Shown piece by piece: positions 16,519-25,797 of a stretch of 64,000 nt of DNA (its first letter is position 1; every line of letters begins with the position of its first letter). The notes under the pieces are model-generated. The model made no database searches. It was not told the DNA's origin and saw only the letters and a list, made by a program, of their open reading frames with translations. Source of the DNA: JBICHN01 sp043101845 (lineage in GTDB: Bacteria; Planctomycetota; Phycisphaerae; Phycisphaerales; UBA5793). Location of the stretch: contig JBICHN010000002.1 in assembly GCA_043101845.1 (NCBI GenBank), positions 496,001 to 560,000 on the forward strand. Direction: 5' to 3'. The position numbers and the translations under genes were made by a program.

Positions 16519-16658
16519 ATTTTTCACAAGATGATGTCGGTCGCCGCCGCAACTTTGCGACATGCATCGAATTCGCCAGGAAACGAAGCGATCGGGCTCG
16601 CAATTGTGACCGGCGAACCGTCGCGGAATCGCCGATTAAGCGCCTGAAGGAGGCGCAC

Positions 16659-17318
16659 ATGTCCGTTTCGACCATCTACCTCGTCATCATCGGCGTTGGC
16701 TTGTTCTTCGCCTGGAAGGCCTATGCGGCCGTACTTCCTCGAATCCGGGAGAAGGAGAATCCTCAGGAATGGCTCCAATTCGTCCTGTGGCCGGGAGTCA
16801 TCATGATTCTTGTCCTGGCTGTCAACGGCGGCGCGTTTCTCAAGGTGGTCGGACTCGAACACGCCATGCTCGAAGCCGAAGGGATCGACTATCACGCCGC
16901 GGAATCGTCGCCGGCCGGGGGCTGGTCCCTGATGATCGAAGGCTTCTTCGTTCTCGTCGGCACCTCGTTCCTGATGTGGCTTTCCTATCGGGCGCTGCTG
17001 AACCCGCGAATCTACGAACTGCGTCATCCGCGCGCCGCGGGGCTCCTCGCCCAGCGACTCATTGTCGAACGACTTGTGTTCCGTCACTGGCTGGCGGTCT
17101 TTGGTGTCGGCGCCGTCTTTGGCGTCGCAACTGGCGGGGGGCCGGTCCTGCTTCTCGCCGTCGAGTTGACGCTCATGTGGATGATCTCCATCGTCGGGAT
17201 CCGTTTTGTCGGCGGGTCGGTCGCCGCAGAGGAGGCGGCCGAGGTCGCTCGGACAGAGAAACTGAGCCAGAACTCGGCCGGTGGCGTCAACGCCGAGCAA
17301 TGGAATCGCGCCGCGTAG
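16659..17318 (+). CDS. Integral membrane protein of unknown function
   Basis: 219 aa with about five TM segments: TIYLVIIGVGLFFAWKAY, WPGVIMILVLAVNGGAFL, LMIEGFFVLVGTSFLMWLS, HWLAVFGVGAVFGVATG and LLLAVELTLMWMISIVGI, then a polar C-terminus. No catalytic motif and no family recognised. AAGGAGG at 16647-16653 fixes the ATG. The stop codon overlaps the -10 box of the downstream epimerase gene, so the two genes are adjacent but probably have separate promoters. Confidence 0.75.
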   Translation: MSVSTIYLVIIGVGLFFAWKAYAAVLPRIREKENPQEWLQFVLWPGVIMILVLAVNGGAFLKVVGLEHAMLEAEGIDYHAAESSPAGGWSLMIEGFFVLVGTSFLMWLSYRALLNPRIYELRHPRAAGLLAQRLIVERLVFRHWLAVFGVGAVFGVATGGGPVLLLAVELTLMWMISIVGIRFVGGSVAAEEAAEVARTEKLSQNSAGGVNAEQWNRAA

Positions 17319-17321
17319 AAT
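17316..17321 (+). promoter_or_regulatory. -10 box of the epimerase gene, overlapping the upstream stop codon
   Basis: TAGAAT ends 6 nt before ATG 17328. Its first three bases are the TAG stop of the preceding gene. No SD. Confidence 0.5.
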
Positions 17322-17327
17322 CGCCGC

Positions 17328-18326
17328 ATGCTCAGCTTGACTGAAACGCTCGAGGCCTATCGCGATCGCGCCGTGGTTGTGACGGGCGGCGCCGGATTCA
17401 TCGGCTCGCATCTCAGCCGTCGACTGGTCGCCGCCGGGGCCCGGGTGACCGTACTCGACGATCTCTCGAGCGGCCGATTGGAGAATCTGGACTCGGTTCG
17501 CGGTTCAATTCGTTTCGTTCAGGGTTCCATCACGGACTCGACAGCTCTCGGGGAATCACTCGAAGGGGCGTCGATCGTCTTCCACGAGGCCGCGCTCGCG
17601 TCGGTCCCTCGAAGCATTGAAGAACCCGAGCGGTATCACCTGGTGAACGCTACCGGCACGCTCCTTCTGCTCGAAGCGTCGCGCCGGAGCACATCGCCCC
17701 CCCGGATTGTCTTCGCTTCGTCGAGCAGCGTATACGGCGCCGATCCGTCGTTACCGAAGCGCGAGGACGGTCCGCTTGATCCGATGAGCCCGTACGCCCA
17801 GCAGAAACTCGCCGGCGAGCAGATGATGCGGGTCTGGTCGCTTTCGTACGGCATCGAAACCGTGTGCCTTCGCTACTTCAACATCTTCGGTCCGGGACAA
17901 CGGGCGGACTCGGCCTATGCCGCGGTGGTGGCGGCCTTCGCCGACGCGATTCGCGAAGGCCGGGCGCCCACGATCTACGGCGACGGAACGGCGTCGCGCG
18001 ATTTCACCTACATCGACAATGTCGTCGAGGCGAATCTTCGCGCGGGGGTCGCGGCGCGCGGGGGCGGCGAGGCCTGGGCGGGTCAGGCGATGAACATCGC
18101 GTGTGGCGGCCGCGTGACCGTGGTCGAACTCGCCCGCCTTATGGCGGACTCGAACGAGAGCGCCCTCGAACCGAAGTTTACCTCGCCGCGACCCGGCGAT
18201 GTGCCGCACAGTCAGGCGGATATCAGTCGTGCGCGAGCATGGATTGGATACGAACCCACCGTTGGAGTGGCGGAAGGATTGAAGCGGACGCTCGCGTGGT
18301 ATCTGAACGGCGAGCCGGCGTTGTAA
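17328..18326 (+). CDS. NAD-dependent sugar epimerase/dehydratase (extended SDR, GalE/WbpP-like)
   Basis: 332 aa. NAD-binding GGAGFIG (20-26), catalytic SSSSVYG (131-137) and YxxxK (SPYAQQK, Tyr156/Lys160) are intact. RYFNIFGPGQ and RDFTYIDN follow, as in UDP-glucose/GlcNAc 4-epimerases. It likely supplies a nucleotide sugar for surface glycan; the exact sugar cannot be assigned. A leaderless mRNA is predicted from TAGAAT 6 nt before the ATG. Confidence 0.9.
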   Translation: MLSLTETLEAYRDRAVVVTGGAGFIGSHLSRRLVAAGARVTVLDDLSSGRLENLDSVRGSIRFVQGSITDSTALGESLEGASIVFHEAALASVPRSIEEPERYHLVNATGTLLLLEASRRSTSPPRIVFASSSSVYGADPSLPKREDGPLDPMSPYAQQKLAGEQMMRVWSLSYGIETVCLRYFNIFGPGQRADSAYAAVVAAFADAIREGRAPTIYGDGTASRDFTYIDNVVEANLRAGVAARGGGEAWAGQAMNIACGGRVTVVELARLMADSNESALEPKFTSPRPGDVPHSQADISRARAWIGYEPTVGVAEGLKRTLAWYLNGEPAL

Positions 18327-18352
18327 CGACGCCGTGACGGGGACGATTCGAG

Positions 18353-18358
18353 TACAAT
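18353..18358 (+). promoter_or_regulatory. -10 box upstream of the thioredoxin-fold protein gene
   Basis: TACAAT ends 9 nt before ATG 18368. No clear -35, no SD. Confidence 0.4.
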
Positions 18359-18367
18359 GCCGCGACC

Positions 18368-19666
18368 ATGAACATCTTCAGAAGTTGCAATCGGTTATCA
18401 ATCGGTCTACTTGCACTTGCCTGGCCGTTGGGCGCTGGTGAAGTCGCGTCAGCGCAGCCCGATCCCGCGGTCGTCGAGCCCGGCGGCGATGTCGATGAGC
18501 AGTCGGAGTCGGGGGTTCCGTTTGATTATTCTGAGGAGGCGGCGGCGTCGGCGCGCAAACGGTTCGAGCAGGTCGTGCAGGCATACCGGGCGGCGCCGGC
18601 GCTTCGCGACCGGTGCACCCTTCGCACCGTCCAGCGGTTCATGGGTCAGGAGCAGCCGCTCGAAATCACGATTCCCGTGCTGCTCGCTTCCGACGCGGCG
18701 CGGCTCGAACTCGAGAAGTTGACGCTTACGGCCGTGGACGGCACGCTCTACGCCGAGTGGGCGGACCGTCCCGATCGGTACTACGCGTTCGACTACGAAG
18801 GCGCCATTGCCGCCGACTTGTTCAACCAGTCACTCCCAATATTCCCGCTCGTACAGATCCCGCTGCGTTATGCGGACGATCCGCTCACCGAACTCTTCCT
18901 GTTTCTGATTGAGCCGGAGATCGTCGGTAAGCGGGAGGTTGTTACGGCGTCCGGAGCATCGGCCGTCGAACTGCGCGTGGAGAGCGCGAATCCTGACGGG
19001 GCCTCGGTCACGGTGCGCATCGATCCGGAGACGAACCTGGCGACCCGGTTCGAGTCATTCCTGCGCGACCCGAACATGCCCGAGGGCGACGGACTCGAAG
19101 TTGTTCTCGAAATGCATCCCGAGATTCTCGACGCACCACCGCTCGAGGATCTGCTCGTCGAAATCGAAGATCGCCGGGAGGTCGACTTCATCGAGTTGAC
19201 GGCGCCGCCGAACACGCTTGATCTGGTCGGCGCAGAGATCGAGCCGCTCGAGTTCACGACTCTGGACGGCGACGCGGTGGCGATCGAGGACCTGCTCGGC
19301 CATGTCCTCGTGCTCGCGCTGTGGACCATTCCTTCCGAAGGATTGGCGCCCGTCCTTCCGGGGCTCGTCGAGGCGAACGACTGGGTCAATGAGAACGCCA
19401 TGTCAGTAAAGCTGCTCGCGATCAATGTGACCGATCCATCGGTCGAAATCGAGCAGCATTGGATGGCGGCCGGATACGAGTTGCCGGTGTATCGCGACGA
19501 CAATGCGGCCGCCGCCCGGGCGTTGCAGGCCCCGTATTTCCCCGTGCTTGTCGTCATCGGCGCGGACGGAGTCATCCATGACGCGCGTGTCGGCCTGAAT
19601 CCGGGTGTCGATGCGTTTGGCGAAATCAAGGCGATGATTGAATCCGCGACGAAGCTCGGCCTTTGA
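18368..19666 (+). CDS. Secreted protein with LolA-like N-domain and thioredoxin-like C-domain lacking CXXC
   Basis: 432 aa with a signal peptide (LSIGLLALAWPLGAGEVASA). Residues about 55-270 look like a DUF2092/LolA-type beta-fold: RFEQVVQAYRAAPAL at its start, later VELRVESANPDGASVTVRID. Residues 290-430 match an AhpC/TlpA-like thioredoxin fold: LEFTTLDGDAVAIEDLLGHV, LVLALWTIPSEGLAPVLPGL, then PYFPVLVVIGADGVI with the cis-Pro region. The position where TlpA has WCxxC reads WTIPSEG, so redox activity is unlikely. The role is unknown; a binding or chaperone function is possible. Confidence 0.62.
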   Translation: MNIFRSCNRLSIGLLALAWPLGAGEVASAQPDPAVVEPGGDVDEQSESGVPFDYSEEAAASARKRFEQVVQAYRAAPALRDRCTLRTVQRFMGQEQPLEITIPVLLASDAARLELEKLTLTAVDGTLYAEWADRPDRYYAFDYEGAIAADLFNQSLPIFPLVQIPLRYADDPLTELFLFLIEPEIVGKREVVTASGASAVELRVESANPDGASVTVRIDPETNLATRFESFLRDPNMPEGDGLEVVLEMHPEILDAPPLEDLLVEIEDRREVDFIELTAPPNTLDLVGAEIEPLEFTTLDGDAVAIEDLLGHVLVLALWTIPSEGLAPVLPGLVEANDWVNENAMSVKLLAINVTDPSVEIEQHWMAAGYELPVYRDDNAAAARALQAPYFPVLVVIGADGVIHDARVGLNPGVDAFGEIKAMIESATKLGL

Positions 19667-19694
19667 TTCGACTCGCCATCGTCGAACGACCCAC

Positions 19695-22688
19695 ATGAAA
19701 CCACTCCCGCTTCAGCAATGGTCTCCCGCGGATGCGACACTGAGCGCGCATGCGGAAGCGCTTTCGAAGCTCCTCGATGGTGAAGTCCGATTCGGCCGTC
19801 ACGATCGCATGCTCTATGCGACGGATGCGAGCATCTATCAGGTCGAGCCGCTCGGCGTCGTCATTCCCGCAAACATTGATGATGTCGAGCAGCTCGTCCG
19901 CTATGCCTCCGAACACGGATTGCCGGTGCTTCCGCGAGGCGGGGGGACAAGTCTCGCGGGCCAGTGCGTCAGTCGTGCGATCGTCGTCGATGTTTCAGCG
20001 CACTGCCGGGCGATCGAGTCGGTCGACGCTGCGAATAGACGGTGCCGTGTGGAGGCCGGAATCACGGTCGATGATCTCAACGATCGGCTGCGCCCCGAGG
20101 GCGTGTTCTTCGCACCCGATCCGGCGACGGCTCGGCAGGCGAACATCGGCGGCGTCATCGGGAACAACGCGGCGGGGACGCGATCGATCCGGTATGGGCG
20201 TACAAGCGAGAATCTCGAGGGGGTTCGAGTGGTGCTCGCGGACGGGCGCCCCCTCGAGTTCGGCCCGGAGCGCAATTCGCCGGAGGTCGCCTCGATCGCG
20301 CGAGAAGTGGTCGAAATCACGCGACAGCACGCGTCTCTGATCCGCGAACGGTTCGCCAGGACAATTCGACGAAACGCTGGCTACGCGCTCGACGCCATGC
20401 TCGATCAGATCGAGAGCGCGGAGGCGCGTGGCCATGATCCGATCGAGACGCTCAATCTCGCTCCGTTGATCTGTGGCTCGGAGGGAACGCTCGCGGTCAC
20501 GACGCACGCGACACTCAAGCTGCATCCGACCCCCAAGGCGACCGGCCTCGCGACGCTCGGCTTCGAGTCGCTCGACGATGCGATGGAAACGGTCACCGGA
20601 CTCCTCGAACTGCGGCCGTCGGCGGTTGAGCTCCTCGATGATCTCATCCTCGGGTTGGCCCGCGAGAACAACGAGTATGCGGAGTATGTGAAACTCATGC
20701 CGCAACCGCAGTCAGGCAAGCTGCGGGCGGTCTTGTATGTCGAGTTCTTCTCGGACGAATCGGATGAGGAGATCGAGGTTCGATTCGAGGCGTTGCGCCG
20801 ATTCGTGGACGAGCAGAAGACGCCGATCGCGATGAGGCTCTATCAGGAACAGCGCGCCATTCTTCAGGCGCTCAAGCTGCGGAAGGCCGGCGAGCCGCTG
20901 CTGCACGCCATTCCGGGTCGTCGCAAGCCCGTCGGCTTCGTCGAGGATAATGCCGTTCCGGTCGAGCGGCTGAGTGAGTTCGTTCGAGAGTTTCGCCGTA
21001 TCGTCGAGAGTGAGGGGACGATCGCCTCGTTCTACGCGCACGCGTCGGTGGGAGTGCTTCATGTGCGCCCGCTGCTCGACCTTCGTTCAGACGACGATCG
21101 AGACCGGATGGAACGGATCGCGGTCGAGGTCGCCGATCTGGCGCGATCGCTCGGCGGCGTTATGTCCGGCGAGCACGGTGACGGTCGATCGCGCGGACCG
21201 CTCCTCGAGCGGTTCTTCGGCGCAGAGCTCATGCAGGCGTTCCGCGCGGTCAAGAGGATCTTCGACCCGGAGAACCGACTCAATCCCGGGAACATCGTGC
21301 AGCCGGGGCCGCTCGCGAGCATCCACGAGTCGATACGCGTGCGCCCTGACGCGATGGTCGATCTTCCGATGGACCGCGATCACGACACGCATTTTCGGTA
21401 CGACCACGAGCAGGGATTCGATCACGCGGTCGAACTCTGCAACGGCGCCGGCGTCTGTCGCAAGAAGGTGGGGGGCAGCATGTGCCCGTCGTACATGGCG
21501 ACGCTCGACGAGCGCCACTCCACACGCGGGCGGGGAAACGCGCTCCGGCTCGCTATCAGCGGTCAGTTCAATGACGATGGGCGACCCGCGTGGAATGATC
21601 CGGGAACGCTCGAGACGCTTGATCTCTGCCTGAGCTGCAAGGCCTGCAAGACCGAGTGCCCGAGCAATGTCGATATCGCACGATACAAATCGGAGTATCT
21701 TGCTCAGAGTTATCGCGCGAACGATCGAATCCCGCTCGCGGCGCGATTCTTCGGATCCGTGCATCGGTTGAACCGCCTCGGATCGAGCATCGCCCCGGTG
21801 TCGAACTGGCTCAGCGCGGCCGCGCCTTCCCGCGCGTTGCTCAATCGACTTCTGAACCTGGCGCCCGAACGACCGCTTCCTCGGTTCGAGCGCTCTCTGT
21901 TCCGTCAACGGAAGAGAACGCACGAGCCGGCGACGACGGATCGCCCAACCGTCATTCTCTACGCCGACTGCTTCACCGCATACAACGAGCCACGGATCGG
22001 ACTTGCTGCGGTCCGAGTCTTTGAGGGACTCGGCTACCGGGTTCTCACACCCAGGGTCGCATGCTGCGGTCGAGCATTGATTTCGACCGGCATGTTGTCG
22101 CAGGCCCGTCGCGTCGCGGACCAGGCGGCCCGCGAGTTGCACGACCTCGTCGAGTCCGAGTCTCCGAGCGCCATCGTCTGCTGTGAGCCGAGTTGTCTTG
22201 CGAGCGTGAAGGATGACTGGCTGGAACTCCGGCTCGAGACCGATCGCTCCGATCTTGAGAGGCTCGCGGTCATGAGCTTCCTGCCTGAGGAGTTTGTTGA
22301 GCGCGGATGGGAGGATCACCCGGTTCGTCCGAACCTCCGGCGGGGAGGAATGGGGTCGGTTGTCCTTCATGGTCACTGCCACCAGAAAGCGCTCTGGGGA
22401 ATCGAGACCAGCGCCGCGCCGTTGCGGCGATTCTTCGGCGACGAGATTGAGGCGCTCGATACCGGGTGCTGCGGGATGGCGGGGTCCTTCGGCTATGCCG
22501 CGCATCGTTACGATCTTTCCATGCAGATCGCGGAACTCTCCCTGTTTCCTCAACTTCGGCGACGAGGCCCAACCGCGAAGATCGCCGCCTCCGGGACGAG
22601 TTGTCGGGCGCAGATTCAAGACGGCCTCGGTCGAATCGCCCGTCACCCGATCGAACTCATCGCTGAGGCGATGAGCAGCCATACCTGA
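19695..22688 (+). CDS. YdiJ-like FAD-linked dehydrogenase fused to an Fe-S (CCG) oxidoreductase
   Basis: 997 aa, close to the length of E. coli YdiJ. The N-terminal half is a PCMH-type FAD domain (PRGGGTSLAGQCVS, then NIGGVIGNNAAGTRSIRYG) with a GlcD-type C-domain (HGDGRSRGPLLERFFG). The second half carries two 4Fe-4S clusters (CNGAGVCRKKVGGSMCP and CLSCKACKTECPSNVD) and CCG-domain pairs (CCGRALISTG, GCCGMAGSFGY). The family oxidises D-2-hydroxyacids such as D-2-hydroxyglutarate or D-lactate and passes electrons through its Fe-S centres. ATG 19695 is chosen over an upstream in-frame ATG. Its stop overlaps the next start (TGATG). Confidence 0.9.
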   Translation: MKPLPLQQWSPADATLSAHAEALSKLLDGEVRFGRHDRMLYATDASIYQVEPLGVVIPANIDDVEQLVRYASEHGLPVLPRGGGTSLAGQCVSRAIVVDVSAHCRAIESVDAANRRCRVEAGITVDDLNDRLRPEGVFFAPDPATARQANIGGVIGNNAAGTRSIRYGRTSENLEGVRVVLADGRPLEFGPERNSPEVASIAREVVEITRQHASLIRERFARTIRRNAGYALDAMLDQIESAEARGHDPIETLNLAPLICGSEGTLAVTTHATLKLHPTPKATGLATLGFESLDDAMETVTGLLELRPSAVELLDDLILGLARENNEYAEYVKLMPQPQSGKLRAVLYVEFFSDESDEEIEVRFEALRRFVDEQKTPIAMRLYQEQRAILQALKLRKAGEPLLHAIPGRRKPVGFVEDNAVPVERLSEFVREFRRIVESEGTIASFYAHASVGVLHVRPLLDLRSDDDRDRMERIAVEVADLARSLGGVMSGEHGDGRSRGPLLERFFGAELMQAFRAVKRIFDPENRLNPGNIVQPGPLASIHESIRVRPDAMVDLPMDRDHDTHFRYDHEQGFDHAVELCNGAGVCRKKVGGSMCPSYMATLDERHSTRGRGNALRLAISGQFNDDGRPAWNDPGTLETLDLCLSCKACKTECPSNVDIARYKSEYLAQSYRANDRIPLAARFFGSVHRLNRLGSSIAPVSNWLSAAAPSRALLNRLLNLAPERPLPRFERSLFRQRKRTHEPATTDRPTVILYADCFTAYNEPRIGLAAVRVFEGLGYRVLTPRVACCGRALISTGMLSQARRVADQAARELHDLVESESPSAIVCCEPSCLASVKDDWLELRLETDRSDLERLAVMSFLPEEFVERGWEDHPVRPNLRRGGMGSVVLHGHCHQKALWGIETSAAPLRRFFGDEIEALDTGCCGMAGSFGYAAHRYDLSMQIAELSLFPQLRRRGPTAKIAASGTSCRAQIQDGLGRIARHPIELIAEAMSSHT

Positions 22689-23575
22689 TGGGCGCTGCCC
22701 GGGACGAGATCCCGATCGCCACGCGAACCGTCGTCGAAGCTCGTCTTGGCGCCGTGACCGAAGTTCGCCGGGCGCCTTCCGCAAACCACGGCGCCGCGGT
22801 CTGGCTGGCGCGCGTCGGCGAGACGCGAAGAGTCGTTCTCAAGCAGCATCCGGGCGCCTCCCGTTTCGAGAACGAGCGCCGAGCGTACGAGACCTGGACT
22901 CCTGCGCTCGATGGCGCCACGCCGGAACTCGTCGCGGCGTTTGGATCCCCGCTTCGGGTACTCGTCCTTTCTGAATGTCCCGGAGCACCCCTCTCGTCAT
23001 GTGATGATCTGAGTCCATCGGAGCGATGCGAGTTGTATTTCGAGGCCGGACGCATTCTCCGTCGTCTCCATTCGTTGCCTGTTGACGACCCCGATCCGGT
23101 TCCGCTTCACGAGGCGCTGGTCCAGCGTTTCGAGGCCTGGCTGCGCCGTAGCGCCGAGTATCTCGACCCTTTGACGCGACGAACTCTGTCGGCGCGTTTC
23201 GGGTCGATGGACGACTTCGCATTCGCACGTCGATCTCCCTGCCATCGTGACTTCACGCCCGCGAACTGGATCGCCGACCGCTCAGCGGCGAGCGGTCGAC
23301 GCCTGCGCGTCATTGACTTTGAGCACGCTCGTCTCGATTGGGCTCTCGTCGATTTCGTAAAGCTCGAGTCCGAGCGCTGGTCGGAGCAACGCAATCTCAG
23401 GGAGGCGTTTCTGGACGGATACGGACGGCGACTCGACGACGCCGAGGAGGAGGCGCTCGACCGACTCGTTGTCCTGCATGGTCTCGCGACGATGGTGTGG
23501 GGGGCCGAGCATTCGGACACGGACTTCGAGCGTCGGGGGCGGCGAATACTTGCGTCCGTCGGCGTTGATCTGTGA
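22688..23575 (+). CDS. APH-fold phosphotransferase, probable small-molecule kinase
   Basis: 295 aa. The aminoglycoside-phosphotransferase/choline-kinase fold is shown by VVLKQHPG (ATP-binding Lys), the catalytic loop CHRDFTPANWI (HxDxxxxN) and metal-binding VIDFEHARLDW. The substrate is not predictable. Resistance should not be inferred, since this fold covers many metabolite kinases. It overlaps the YdiJ-like stop codon, so it is translationally coupled to the dehydrogenase. Confidence 0.78.
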   Translation: MGAARDEIPIATRTVVEARLGAVTEVRRAPSANHGAAVWLARVGETRRVVLKQHPGASRFENERRAYETWTPALDGATPELVAAFGSPLRVLVLSECPGAPLSSCDDLSPSERCELYFEAGRILRRLHSLPVDDPDPVPLHEALVQRFEAWLRRSAEYLDPLTRRTLSARFGSMDDFAFARRSPCHRDFTPANWIADRSAASGRRLRVIDFEHARLDWALVDFVKLESERWSEQRNLREAFLDGYGRRLDDAEEEALDRLVVLHGLATMVWGAEHSDTDFERRGRRILASVGVDL

Positions 23576-23597
23576 GTGGGGGGTCGCCGTGCCCGGC

Positions 23598-23603
23598 TAC
23601 ACT
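23598..23603 (+). promoter_or_regulatory. -10 box upstream of lysA
   Basis: TACACT with a predicted start near 23610 and a short leader of about 22 nt containing GGAGA at 23619-23623. No strong -35. Confidence 0.35.
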
Positions 23604-23631
23604 TCGAGCCGTTCCCACGGAGACGAAGCTG

Positions 23632-24966
23632 ATGGACCAGTTCGAGTATCGTGACGGCCAACTCTACTGCGAGCGACTCGCGGTGCGCGACATCGTCGCC
23701 GCGTCGGGCACGCCGACCTATGTGTACAGCGGGGCCACCATCGTCGATCACTATCGGCGCCTCACTGAGGCGTTCGCCTCGCTCAAGCCACTTGTGTGCT
23801 ACTCGATCAAGAGCTGTTCGAACCTGAACATCCTCAGGCTGCTCGCAGATCTTGGCGCCGGAATGGATGTCGTGAGTGGCGGCGAGCTCTTTCGCGCCCA
23901 GCGCATGGGCGTGCCCGGATCGAAGATCGTCTACGCCGGGGTGGGTAAGACGGACGCCGAGATTCGTCAGGCCCTTCGGTATTCGACCGACCACGGTGGC
24001 AAACCGGGGATCGGTCTGTTCAACATCGAGTCCGAAGCCGAGTTCGAGAACATTGCGGCGATCGCGAAATCGATAAACACGGAATGCAGTGCGACGCTCC
24101 GCGTGAATCCGGATGTTGACCCGAAGACCCACCTGTACACGACGACGGGCAAGAAGGAGGCGAAGTTCGGAGTCGACATCGAGCGAGCCCGAGCGTTCTT
24201 CAAGAAGTACGGACGCGATCCAAAGCTTCATCTCAATGCGATTCACCTGCACATCGGGTCCCCGGTGTACACCACCGATCCGTATGTCAGCGCCGTAACG
24301 AAGGCGCTCGATCTCATTGACGACCTGAACGGGCAGGGCTGCCGAATCAATACGCTCAATCTCGGCGGAGGATTCGGGGCGGATTACGAATCACACCAGT
24401 CGCCCTTCGCCGCCGATTACGCGGCGGCCCTGCGGCCATTGCTCGAAGACCGCGTGAAGGACGGCCTCAAGATCATTCTCGAGCCGGGACGATCCATCGT
24501 CGCAAACGCCGGTGTGCTCGTGACGCGAGTGCAGTATCTCAAGCGATCGGGTGACCGGCAGTTCGTCATCGTCGACGCCGGAATGAACACGCTCATCCGC
24601 CCTTCGTTGTACGGGGCGTTTCATTTCATCTGGCCGGTTGAGGTCGGCCCGATGCACACTCCGGCCGAGCGGAAGGCCGAGATGGATCTGCCGGACCTTG
24701 AGCGGTGCGATGTCGTGGGACCGATCTGCGAGAGCGGGGATTTCTTCGCGAAAGATCGAAAGTTGCCGCATGTGGCGCGCGGCGATCTCATCGCGGTCTT
24801 CACCGCCGGCGCCTACGGCATGGTCATGGCGAGCCGGTACAACTCGATGCCGCTTCCCGCGGAAGTTCTCGTGGAAGGATCGGTCGCGAAAGTCATCCGA
24901 CGGCGCGAATCCTACGATGATCTGGTCGCGCACGAAGAGGCGCCCGAGCGTCTGCCGACTTCCTGA
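23632..24966 (+). CDS. lysA: Diaminopimelate decarboxylase
   Basis: 444 aa, fold-III PLP enzyme. The PLP lysine lies in YSIKSCSNLNIL (about residue 61). HLHIGSP, GGGFGADY, the phosphate-binding EPGRSIVANAG and the inter-subunit CESGDFFAKDR motif with the active-site Cys are intact. It converts meso-DAP to L-lysine, the last step of lysine synthesis. The GGAGA SD decides ATG 23632 over the upstream in-frame ATG. It forms a pair with bpt, 30 bp downstream. Confidence 0.93.
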   Translation: MDQFEYRDGQLYCERLAVRDIVAASGTPTYVYSGATIVDHYRRLTEAFASLKPLVCYSIKSCSNLNILRLLADLGAGMDVVSGGELFRAQRMGVPGSKIVYAGVGKTDAEIRQALRYSTDHGGKPGIGLFNIESEAEFENIAAIAKSINTECSATLRVNPDVDPKTHLYTTTGKKEAKFGVDIERARAFFKKYGRDPKLHLNAIHLHIGSPVYTTDPYVSAVTKALDLIDDLNGQGCRINTLNLGGGFGADYESHQSPFAADYAAALRPLLEDRVKDGLKIILEPGRSIVANAGVLVTRVQYLKRSGDRQFVIVDAGMNTLIRPSLYGAFHFIWPVEVGPMHTPAERKAEMDLPDLERCDVVGPICESGDFFAKDRKLPHVARGDLIAVFTAGAYGMVMASRYNSMPLPAEVLVEGSVAKVIRRRESYDDLVAHEEAPERLPTS

Positions 24967-24996
24967 ACTTGAGCGTCCGCGAACGGGCTGACGACC

Positions 24997-25797
24997 ATGT
25001 CCGAGCCGAACTCGGAGTATATGCCGCCGCTGCAGGTGCTGCATCAGCTGCCGCCGATGCCGGGGCATCCCTGCGCGTATCTTCCGGGGCAGGTCGCCCG
25101 TGACCGCGGGTTCTCGGTTGGCCGGATGAACCCCGACTCGTGGGAAATGATGCTCGAAGCGGGATGGCGACGCGCCGGGATGATGATCTACGAGCCCGCG
25201 TGCCCGTATTGCCGCCAGTGTGTTCCGATTCGCCTGCCGGTCGATCGATTCAAGCCCACGCGAACGCAACGGCGCATCGCGCGGCGCAATTCCGATCTGG
25301 AGGTTCGAATCACCCCGGTTCAAACGACGGATGAGCGCGCAGAGCTATATCGACGCTATATTACGACGCGTCACAACGGGATGATGACCGGTTCGCGGCG
25401 TGAGTTCGAACAGTTTCTCGGGATGACTCCGGTGAACACCTGCGAGATTGAGTATCGACAAGGCTCCCGACTTGTCGCGGTGGCGACGACGGATGTCACT
25501 CCCGGCGCGTGGAGCGCCGTGTACTGCTACTTCGACCCCGAAGAACCTCGACGATCACTCGGATCGTTCAACATCATGAAGACGGTCGAATTGTGCCGGG
25601 ACCGCGCCGCCGCGGGAGATCGCGCGAAGGTGTATCTGGGCTACTGGGTTCCCGGCTCCACGACGATGGCGTACAAGTCCCGGTTCCGTGCGGCTGAAGC
25701 GCTCGACACGGACGGCCGCTGGCGCGAGATCACAAAGGAGGAAGCGAACGCCGACTTCTTCCCGCGTCAATCGTCTTCGTCGTCCCCATCTTCATAG
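24997..25797 (+). CDS. bpt: Aspartate/glutamate leucyltransferase (Bpt, ATE1-like)
   Basis: 266 aa. The N-terminal Cys-containing motif is replaced by HPCAYLPGQVARDRGF; the conserved CPYCRQCVPIRLPVDRFKPT segment and the C-terminal YLGYWVPGSTTMAYKSRFR motif are typical of bacterial leucyl-transferases. It adds Leu to N-terminal Asp/Glu of proteins in the N-end rule pathway for ClpAP degradation. Its last 31 bp overlap the der gene on the opposite strand, and the shared DNA encodes a Ser-rich tail here. Confidence 0.88.
   Translation: MSEPNSEYMPPLQVLHQLPPMPGHPCAYLPGQVARDRGFSVGRMNPDSWEMMLEAGWRRAGMMIYEPACPYCRQCVPIRLPVDRFKPTRTQRRIARRNSDLEVRITPVQTTDERAELYRRYITTRHNGMMTGSRREFEQFLGMTPVNTCEIEYRQGSRLVAVATTDVTPGAWSAVYCYFDPEEPRRSLGSFNIMKTVELCRDRAAAGDRAKVYLGYWVPGSTTMAYKSRFRAAEALDTDGRWREITKEEANADFFPRQSSSSSPSS

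Noticed and set aside
22688..23575. Annotating the APH-fold protein as antibiotic resistance
   Set aside because: The fold covers many metabolite kinases, and coupling to a dehydrogenase suggests metabolism.
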